Below, piece after piece: positions 7,922 to 14,237 of a DNA stretch of 14,237 bases; position 1 is the stretch's first letter, and each line of letters opens with the position of its first letter. The notes beneath the pieces are model-generated. The model was not told where the DNA came from, made no database searches, and saw nothing but the letters and a program-made list of their open reading frames with translations. Source of the stretch: an uncultured Helicobacter sp. (GTDB lineage Bacteria; Campylobacterota; Campylobacteria; Campylobacterales; Helicobacteraceae); contig CALVAF010000014.1 in assembly GCA_944325475.1 (NCBI GenBank), positions 1 through 14,237 of the forward strand, in the 5' to 3' direction. The position numbers and the translations under genes were made by a program.

Positions 7922-9040
7922 ATGCGAATCCTCATCATCACAGATAAACAACACACAGAACAAGACACAGCTATTAAAGGTATTTTTGAAAAATATATTT
8001 TGCAATATTGTGAGGTTTATAGAGTCTATTTCACAAAAGAAAAACAAGCCTATTTGCAGGATAAAAAGTTTGTGTTTCCCTACTCCACAAAACATAGAAA
8101 ATTTATCAAAACACTCATGCAATTAAACTTCAATTTGCTTGATTTTGACTTAATTATCGTCCGAAATTTCTACCCCATAGCCAAGCAGCTTTTGCCTTTT
8201 CACCCAAAAATCCTCTTTTGGGAAACATTCCCCCATGATTATCGCAGAATCTACGAGGCTAAAAGAGACAAAAAAGCAGTTTGGAGGAAAAGCATAGAAT
8301 ACAAAATCAAATATTATCTCCACGCAAAAATCTTAGAAAAATGCGCTGGATACATCACAATGACTCCACAACTCCAAAGTCAATTCCAACCACAACTCAA
8401 AATACCCACTTTTATTATTCCAAGTGGAATTGATTTTGAAAATTGCGACCTAAATGCCATATATCAAAACCTTCAAACTATCCACACACCTCTAAAACTC
8501 CTCTACATCGGCACAATAGACAAAAATCGCCAAATGCTCGAAATTATTAGCGCTATTAGCTGCACCAAAGGCGATTTTATTCTTGATATTTTTACCCCAA
8601 GCCACAACAAAGAAATTCAAGCCATCACAGAATTAAGCCAAAAAGATTCTAGAATCAAGCTCTACCCCCCACTCTCTTTTACAGAAATGCTAAAAACCAT
8701 TCCAAACTATGATATTGGATTAGGAATTATTCCAAATACACCACTTTATAGCGTATCTTCCCCGATTAAAGCAATGGAATATGCCAGCAATGGCGTGATT
8801 CCACTCATCAATGACTTGCCAGAATATTTGCGACTTTTTGATGAAAATACCGCATTTTTTACCACTTTGGATTCTCACTCCATTTCTAATACACTAACAC
8901 AAATCCTATCCACTCCACCAACCATTCTAAAAGCAAAAAAACAAGCCCTATTTAAACTCGCAAAAGAAAAAATGGATTATCAAATGATCGCTAGAGAAAC
9001 CTATGAATTTTTAGAATCCATATTACAAAGAAATCCATAG
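7922..9040 (+). CDS. Family 4-like glycosyltransferase
   Basis: A 372-residue GT-B glycosyltransferase, probably adding a sugar to the lipooligosaccharide outer core or another surface glycan. It starts with MRILIITDKQ, the first Rossmann strand. The middle has IPTFIIPSGIDFENC, the linker into the second domain, and PLKLLYIGTIDKNRQM, the usual first strand of that domain. The end has SSPIKAMEYASNGVIPLINDLPEY, a nucleotide-sugar-binding region resembling the family 4 E-x7-E segment. AAAGGA (7911-7916) is five bases before the ATG. The gene begins nine bases after the stop of the broken glycosyltransferase, so the two are probably cotranscribed. It is intact. The donor sugar cannot be predicted. 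Confidence 0.8.
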   Translation: MRILIITDKQHTEQDTAIKGIFEKYILQYCEVYRVYFTKEKQAYLQDKKFVFPYSTKHRKFIKTLMQLNFNLLDFDLIIVRNFYPIAKQLLPFHPKILFWETFPHDYRRIYEAKRDKKAVWRKSIEYKIKYYLHAKILEKCAGYITMTPQLQSQFQPQLKIPTFIIPSGIDFENCDLNAIYQNLQTIHTPLKLLYIGTIDKNRQMLEIISAISCTKGDFILDIFTPSHNKEIQAITELSQKDSRIKLYPPLSFTEMLKTIPNYDIGLGIIPNTPLYSVSSPIKAMEYASNGVIPLINDLPEYLRLFDENTAFFTTLDSHSISNTLTQILSTPPTILKAKKQALFKLAKEKMDYQMIARETYEFLESILQRNP

Positions 9041-9073
9041 AATCAAAAAAGCGATGAAAAACATTTCCATTAG

Positions 9074-9271
9074 ATGCTTTGGATTGATACTCATATCAAG
9101 TCTATTGCTTCTAGACTCTGCCCTCATCATTTGCCTTATGTTAAAACTTCAAAGATTTTTTTGGATAGTGGCGATTCAAGCCTAGGCACAGAAATAGACT
9201 TAAAAATACTAGAGGAAGATTACATTCTCTCGCTCTATAAAAGCTTAAACTATAAATTTTACTTCTTGTAA
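9074..9271 (+). pseudogene. Possible relic of an unknown gene
   Basis: A 65-codon open frame whose translation (starting MLWIDTHIKSIASR and containing FLDSGDSSLG and LKILEEDYILSLYKSL) looks like real protein rather than random sequence. It has no ribosome site, a TAG codon lies directly before its ATG, and it runs 27 bases into the 3' end of the convergent glycosyltransferase. I do not recognise the family. It may be the remaining piece of a decayed gene of the glycan block, or a chance ORF. Confidence 0.25.
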
Positions 9272-10187
9272 TTTCTGCAAAACCAAATTTGGCTTCACAT
9301 CACTTGCCCTTTTGCTCTCACTTTGCAAACACCCTTCAAAATGTCCCCAAGTATGCCACCTATGAAGGCTTACATTACCAAAAATTGTAATCACCCTTTT
9401 ACAACAAGCACCAAAAATATGCGCTACTCCACCCTCAAAAGCTATGGCTACTTCTACATCTTTTGCTAGAGTAGCCACTTCATCAATGCTTTGTGTCTTG
9501 ATATAATGGCAATTTTCTAACTCTGCTAATTCCTCACATCTTTGTTTATCCCCGCTATCCCCAATAACAATAAAATCCATAAAAACCGCTTGAATTATCT
9601 CTTTTAGATATTCCATAGGATAGGGGTTATCTTTGATTCTTCTGCTAGAAATATGAAACAAAATATAAGGCTTACTAAAATGCCTTATAAAAGTCTCTTT
9701 GATAGGATAATAAGTCTTTTCCCCTCCATATTTCACCCCAAGAGATTCCACAATATCAAAACACACCATTACTTCATGGGAATGTTTAATCACACAATCT
9801 TTAAAACCTAGTATTTTTAAGCGCCCCCCCCCCGCTCACTCCTAGACATTTCTTAGCCCTAGCTACTCTTGCAAATAATCCAGCATGCTTGGAATAATGA
9901 ATTCTTAAAATCACGCTCACATCATAGCTTTCACAAAAGATTCTCCACAAAATCCAACCCTTATGCAAAAAAGCCTTGATTTTTAAAAAGAAATTTTTAA
10001 TGTGTTTGGTTTTGGTATAAACCCATACTTTATCCAAAAAAGGATTCCCTATCACCACAGGTGCATTAAGGCTATTAACCACAATATCAATTTGTGCCTT
10101 TGGATATTTTTTCCTTAAAGCCTCTATTACAGGAGTAGAGCAAACCAAATCCCCAATATTATCATTGCGTATAAGCAGAATTTTCAT
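9245..10187 (-). CDS. Phase-variable family 9 glycosyltransferase, out of frame (OFF)
   Basis: A heptosyltransferase-type enzyme split by a frameshift at a G10 tract. From ATG 10187 the current frame gives 128 residues: MKILLIRNDNIGDLVCSTP, the family N-terminus, through to GVSGGGALKNTRF and a stop at 9801. Removing one G (G9), or adding two (G12), turns this into SGGGRLKILGFKD and joins it to the downstream frame ending at 9245. That frame has YILFHISSRR and VAIAFEGGVAHIFGACCKRV, the family's second domain. The ON protein would be about 313 residues, the normal size. A GTG at 10199 could add four residues, but the ATG fits the family start, with AGAAGG (10204-10199) eleven bases upstream. 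It lies about 120 bases downstream of tRNA-Phe, with no terminator seen between them. This is classic phase variation of a surface-glycan gene. Confidence 0.88.
9824..9833 (-). repeat. G10 phase-variation tract
   Basis: Ten consecutive G on the coding (minus) strand encode Gly-Gly-Gly at residues 119-121 plus one extra base that shifts the frame. G9 or G12 gives the full-length protein; G10 and G11 give truncated products. The position in the middle of the gene matches contingency tracts known in Helicobacter and Campylobacter glycosyltransferase genes. Confidence 0.92.
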
Positions 10188-10308
10188 TGTTTTTAACACC
10201 TTCTCTTAAAATCCTTAATCCAAATAGGCTTTTTCTTAATATCAAATTTATTATTGATTTTATTAAGCAATAAATCATGATTTTAGTAGCTAGGTTTCAG
10301 AAGTTAAA

Positions 10309-10384
10309 TGGTGGCTTGAGGCGGAATCGAACCACCGACACGGAGATTTTCAGTCTCCTGCTCTACCGACTGAGCTATCAAGCC
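10309..10384 (-). tRNA. tRNA-Phe (anticodon GAA)
   Basis: A 76-base cloverleaf on the minus strand. The acceptor stem GGCTTGA pairs with TCAAGCC, the anticodon loop is CTGAAAA, the T-arm is GGTTCGATTCC, and CCA is encoded. It stands alone between the accessory glycan block on its 3' side and ileS on its 5' side. A TATAAT element lies 17 bases upstream. Confidence 0.97.
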
Positions 10385-10400
10385 TTTTTTGAAAAAGCAA

Positions 10401-10406
10401 ATTATA
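10401..10406 (-). promoter_or_regulatory. -10 element of tRNA-Phe
   Basis: A perfect TATAAT (minus strand, 10406-10401) lies 17 bases upstream of the tRNA 5' end, so transcription would start about ten bases before the mature tRNA. No TTGACA-like -35 box is seen at the expected distance. A/T-rich DNA upstream is usual for Helicobacter promoters. Confidence 0.6.
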
Positions 10407-10520
10407 TAGTTTTTTATTTAATGTTTTCTTAAAATTAAGCCAAATCTATCATAAATACCCCAAAAGCAGAATCAAAACAAACTAAATAGCCATCAACACT
10501 AAGCCTATTTTGCCTAGCCC

Positions 10521-10661
10521 TCACTCACCTCTCTTTTGGTTATCAGCCTTCTGTTTCAAAACCCTATACCCAAGCCACATCAAAAAAACGATGACAAAAA
10601 TACTCGTCCAAGTTTCCTCAAGCCCCACAGGCTTGCTTAAATCAAAAAATCCCTCAAACAT
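10521..10661 (-). CDS. Small single-pass membrane protein, unknown
   Basis: A 46-residue ORF: acidic and aromatic start (MFEGFFDLSKPVG), one membrane helix at about residues 19-35 (TSIFVIVFLMWLGYRVL), then a basic hydrophilic tail. The ATG lies six bases after the ileS stop, with AAAGGA overlapping the end of ileS as a ribosome site nine bases upstream, so it would be translated from the ileS mRNA. By size and shape it resembles accessory subunits of membrane complexes, but no family is recognised. Confidence 0.55.
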   Translation of the reverse strand: MFEGFFDLSKPVGLEETWTSIFVIVFLMWLGYRVLKQKADNQKRGE

Positions 10662-10667
10662 TATGCC

Positions 10668-13475
10668 CTATCCTTTGTAACTCTTTTTTCCCTTCAAAAC
10701 CTCACCACACCGCTTGCAAAGCTCATTTTCTCTCTGTGCTACAAACTGCCAACACCGAGGACATTTATGCCCTTGTGCTTTGAAAATCTGATAAGTCTCC
10801 CCATCAAAAGTAAATTCTGCTAACACCTCGCCTCTTGCTTCCTCTGTGATTCCACTTACCATAAGCCACAGATTCAACTCTCCAAACCTAGCCATTTCCT
10901 TTGGTGCAACCAAATCCACTTCCAAAGTCGATTTAATCTTAGAATCTTTTTTTAGCACATCAATCTGCTCCAAAAACACACCACGCAGCTGCAACAACTT
11001 CTCAAAATCAAAACAAGGGCTTTGAAAAGTCGGTAGAGACGTGTAGAGAATCTCAAACACATCTCCACCCCCGCTAGCCCCACTAATCCCACATGATTCT
11101 AAAACCGCCCTGCTTTGAGTATGGCTTAGGGCTTCCTCAATAGTATAAGTAAAAATCGGCGCTAAAAGCCCAAAAAGCCTCCCACAAATTAACGCCATCA
11201 CACTCTGACTTGCACGCCTTTGTTTAGAATCTAGGACATTGCAATACAAATTATCCTTGCAAATATCCAAATAAATCCCACTAAGCTCAGTGTTTAAAAA
11301 GTAAATTAGCTCTTGAATCGCCTTAGAAAACTCATATTCCGCAAAAAAATTATTCACTCTCTCAAAGCACTCACTAGCACTCCTCAAAGCCCACAAATCA
11401 ATCTGGCTAAACCCCCCTACTTCGAGGCGTTCTAATCCATTTGTATTAGCCAGTAAGAATCGAATTGTATTGCGGATTTTTCGGTAATTTTCCGCCACTT
11501 GCTTTAAGATATTATTAGAGATTCTTTGGTCATTTTGGTAATCACTCATCGCCACCCAAAGCCGCAAAATCTCGCTACCAAATTCCTTCAAAACCTCTTT
11601 TGGGATTACCACATTGCCCTTGGATTTACTCATTTTCTCGCCCTTCTCATCCATTGTAAAACCATGAGTCACAATGGCTTTATAAGGGGCTTTTTCATTG
11701 ACCGCACAACTCACAAGCAAGGAGCTATGAAACCACCCTCGATGCTGGTCACTTCCCTCCAAATAAAGACTAGCAGGATACCCACCACTTTGATACAAAC
11801 CACTTTGCAAAACAGCCTTCCAAGTGCTTCCGCTATCAAACCACACATCTAAAATATGATAAACTTTCTCAAAATGATCACAATCTTTTTGGTATTTTTG
11901 GGGCAACAAATCCTTAACTTCCTTATTCCACCACGCATCACAGCCCTCTTTTTCAAAAATTCCTGCCACAAAATCCAAAACTTCACTATCTAAAAGCACC
12001 TCCCCACTGCGTCTGTCTTTAAAAAAAGCAAGAGGCACACCCCAATCTCTCTGCCTTGAAATGCACCAATCTGGGCGATTTTCAATCATCGAGCGGATTC
12101 TATTCTTACCATGTTCAGGATAGAATCGAGTTTTGTCAATCTCCTCTAATGCCACTTCTCGCAGAGTTTTGCCATCTTTACTAAAAGGCTCATCCATCAT
12201 AATAAACCACTGCTTAGTCGCCCGAAAAATAATGGGCTCATGCGAACGCCAACAATGCGGGTAAGAATGCTTGATTTTCGTGTGTCGCAACAGATTCTTA
12301 CCCAATAGCTCAAAAATCCTCAAATGGGTGTCAAACACAAATTTCCCCACAAACTCATCAGGACTAAAAAATAATTTCTCTTTTATCAAGGTTTCATCAT
12401 AACAACCCCTATCATCAACAGGCATTAAGAGGGGCAAATTATATTTTAGCCCAATAAAATAGTCATCTTCCCCATGCCCAGGTGCAGTATGCACACAACC
12501 ACTTCCCTCACCCCTAGCAACATGCTCCCCTAGGATAATCTTTGAATCTCTGCCATTTAGGGGATTAATTGCATGGGTGTTTTCTAAAATATTGGCTTCA
12601 AAGGTTTTTAAAATTTGATTTTCCACCACATTCATTGCTGCTAATTTCTCTACTTCTGAAGCCAGCACGATTTTCCCATCACTTGTGAGGGCGTAAGTTT
12701 CATTGGGATTAAGTGCAATCCCACTATTTGCCGGAAGCGTCCAAGGAGTCGTCGTCCAAATCACACAAAAGGCTTTCTCTAGCCCAACTTCTTTTGCTCC
12801 AAGCGCGCTTAAAGCATCGTCTTTTAACCCAAAAGCTACAAAAATCGAATCACTTTCTTTCTCCTCATACTCCACTTCAGCCTCTGCTAATGCCGTCTGA
12901 CAAGCCCAGCTCCAATAAACTGGCTTGCTACGCTCCTTTAATAGCCCCTTTTTTGCCACCTCACAAAGCGCTTTGTAAATCTCTGCTTCAAAGGCAAAAT
13001 CCATTGTTTTATAAGGATTTTCAAAATCCCCCATGATTCCAAGCTACAAAAATTCTCTTTTTTGAATCCCCACAAACTCCTCTGCATGTTTGCGGCAAAG
13101 CTCCCGAATCTTGGCTTTAGGCAAAGAATCTTTTTTTTCTTTGCCAAGCTTTTTTTCAACTTGCTGCTCAATAGGCAGCCCATGGCAGTCCCAACCGGGA
13201 GTGTAAAAGATTTTCTTACCTTGAAAATAATGGTATTTGTTAATGATGTCTTTTAGGATTTTATTGAGTGCATGCCCAATATGCAAATGCCCATTAGCAT
13301 AGGGTGGTCCATCATGAAGATTGAAGCATTCTTGTGCGTTTTCTCTGTTTTTTAAAATCCGCTCATAATACTCGCCCTTGCCCCATTCTTGATAAATCTT
13401 AGGCTCATGTTGGGGGAGATTCCCACGCATAGGAAAAGTCGTATTTGGCAACTCTAAAGTATCCTTATAATCCAT
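10668..13475 (-). pseudogene. ileS: Isoleucyl-tRNA synthetase interrupted by in-frame TAG
   Basis: A class Ia aminoacyl-tRNA synthetase that charges tRNA-Ile and edits valine. Read through one stop it is 935 codons, a normal bacterial length. Motifs appear in order: GHLHIGHAL (HIGH, residues 65-68), TTTPWTLPANSG and GCVHTAPGHGEDD of the editing domain, CISRQRDWGVPLAFF, EKMSKSKGN (KMSKS, about 614-618), and the C-terminal zinc finger CPRCW...CKRC. A TAG at 13046-13044 (codon 144) falls between KREFL and LGIMGDFENPYKTMDF, inside a conserved stretch. Both sides are in the same frame, so this is a single nonsense change, not an indel. The start ATG 13475 has AAGGGA six bases upstream. A restart at ATG 13034 would lack HIGH and be inactive. 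Likely explanations are a base error, a second ileS, or suppression. Confidence 0.9.
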
Positions 13476-13502
13476 AAATAATCCCTTAAAAAAATTTTGC
13501 GG

Positions 13503-13508
13503 ATTTTA
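13503..13508 (-). promoter_or_regulatory. Possible -10 element of ileS
   Basis: TAAAAT on the minus strand (13508-13503), in the context GGAGTAAAATCCGC, lies 27 bases before the ileS ATG. It would give a leader of about 20 bases that includes the AAGGGA ribosome site. No clear -35 box is visible. The intergenic space to the divergent gene is about 125 bases. Confidence 0.4.
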
Positions 13509-13599
13509 CTCCATTTTGCATTAAATAAGAATTATTTCTACACGAGGTTTTTAGCTTTGTTAATGTCTTTTTAACCATTTTTTCACTACACTCTAGCCT

Positions 13600-14237
13600 A
13601 TGAAAAAATCCTATTCTTCAAAAATTTTTCTAAGCTTACTAGCTTTGATTATCGCTCTTTTTGTTTTAGCGGGGCTTACCTTTTCTCCTCTAGGGAATTA
13701 CTTATCCAAAACGCCCTTTTAGCCAAGCTTGAATCACACACAAAAATGCAGTGGAAAAGTCGCTATTTTAAGCTCACTCCAAGCCACATCGCCCTTGATT
13801 TTAGCGCCCAAAATGACAAACTAGAGCTTTTTTTAGAAGGCGATTATTCGCTTTTTTTACGCAGCTTAAAGGGTAATTTTCTCTTAAATTCTAAAGGTTT
13901 CCAAACAAGTTTTAAAAATCAAATCTTCTCTTTCAAAGAAAAGGAATGGATTGAAGGAAGATTCAATGGGGATTTTCACAACTATACACTCCATGCCTCA
14001 AGTAATTTTTTGAATTCCCAAAGCGATTTGATTGCCACTCTGCATTATTTCTCCCCCCAAACCCTTACTCTTAATCTCAAAAATGGCTCTCTAGCCTCTC
14101 TTTTAAGTCTCTTTAGTCAAAAACCTTATGGCGATGGAATCCTCTCTTTAAACGCTCATCTTATCTGCCAACAAGAATCGCTTAATGGCACTTTAAATCT
14201 AGAGATTGAAGGGGGTGAGCTAGAACAGAATCTCTTT
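13600..14237 (+). pseudogene. Inner-membrane-anchored periplasmic protein, frameshifted, cut by window end
   Basis: ATG 13600 opens with MKKSYSSKIFLSLLALIIAL, a signal anchor, but the frame ends at TAG 13720-13722 after 40 residues. Another frame is open from about 13690 to the window edge without a stop. It begins SRELLIQNALLAKLESHTK and continues as convincing protein rich in beta-strand-like stretches (LELFLEGDYSLFLR, GNFLLNSKGFQ). Adding one T to the TTTT at 13681-13684 joins them as LTFFSSRELLIQ, a smooth continuation. So one base appears to be missing. The N-terminal anchor followed by repetitive beta structure recalls AsmA-like or similar periplasmic proteins, but this is weak. No good ribosome site is seen before the ATG. 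Divergent from ileS. Confidence 0.65.

Noticed and set aside
9054..9185. 43-codon hydrophobic ORF starting at ATG 9054
   Set aside because: No ribosome site, overlaps another equally doubtful frame, and its composition looks like chance translation of A/T-rich DNA.
10309..10340. tRNA-Phe 3' end as an attachment site for an integrated island
   Set aside because: I saw no second copy of the tRNA 3' end near 6354-6775 or elsewhere in the window, and no integrase gene.
11526..11852. 108-codon plus-strand ORF within ileS
   Set aside because: A shadow of the ileS coding strand, which has all synthetase motifs. The same applies to the other opposite-strand ORFs inside the receptor, rny and ileS genes.
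13131..13138. T8 run (A8 on the coding strand) in ileS as a phase-variation tract
   Set aside because: The frame is intact on both sides, it encodes a lysine-rich linker, and an essential gene is not expected to phase-vary. The ileS defect is a nonsense codon about 90 bases away.

Overview
The window looks like a chromosomal segment of a member of the Campylobacterota, most likely Helicobacter. The reasons are A/T-rich coding sequence, an RNase Y and an IleS of epsilonproteobacterial type, a Thr-Tyr-Gly tRNA cluster, and homopolymeric G/C tracts inside surface-glycan genes. The genus is inferred from protein character alone; no database comparison was made.

Layout: (1) 73-361, minus: tRNA-Thr(TGT), tRNA-Tyr(GTA) and tRNA-Gly(TCC), with a near-consensus sigma-70 promoter at 385-413. 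(2) 566-6353, plus: a tightly packed run of five genes with overlapping ends: a TonB-dependent outer-membrane receptor, a six-helix inner-membrane protein, a 5-formyltetrahydrofolate cyclo-ligase family protein, RNase Y (rny), and a family 9 (heptosyltransferase-type) glycosyltransferase. (3) 6354-6829: a gap of about 480 bases with inverted repeats and no convincing gene. (4) 6830-10187: an accessory glycan block. It holds a family 4 glycosyltransferase broken by an in-frame TAA and carrying a C12 tract, an intact family 4-like glycosyltransferase, a possible gene relic, and a convergent family 9 glycosyltransferase switched out of frame by a G10 tract. (5) 10309-10384, minus: tRNA-Phe(GAA). 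(6) 10521-13475, minus: ileS followed by a 46-codon membrane-protein ORF. ileS contains an in-frame TAG at codon 144. (7) 13600-14237, plus: the start of a gene for an inner-membrane-anchored periplasmic protein, apparently frameshifted near 13681 and cut by the window edge.

How the genes fit together: the receptor and the six-helix protein look like an outer/inner-membrane pair for uptake of an unknown nutrient. The glycosyltransferases probably build the outer lipooligosaccharide core or a related surface glycan. The G10 tract gives one of them the structure of a contingency (phase-variation) gene. rny, ileS, the cyclo-ligase and the tRNAs are housekeeping genes.

The most striking feature is the number of interrupted genes: a nonsense codon in ileS, a nonsense codon in one glycosyltransferase, a frameshift at a G tract and another at a T tract. 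The G-tract case fits biological phase variation. The ileS stop would be lethal in a single-copy gene, so it is either a sequence or assembly error or evidence of a second ileS or stop-codon suppression. I found no CRISPR array, insertion sequence, rRNA, phage module, or defence system.
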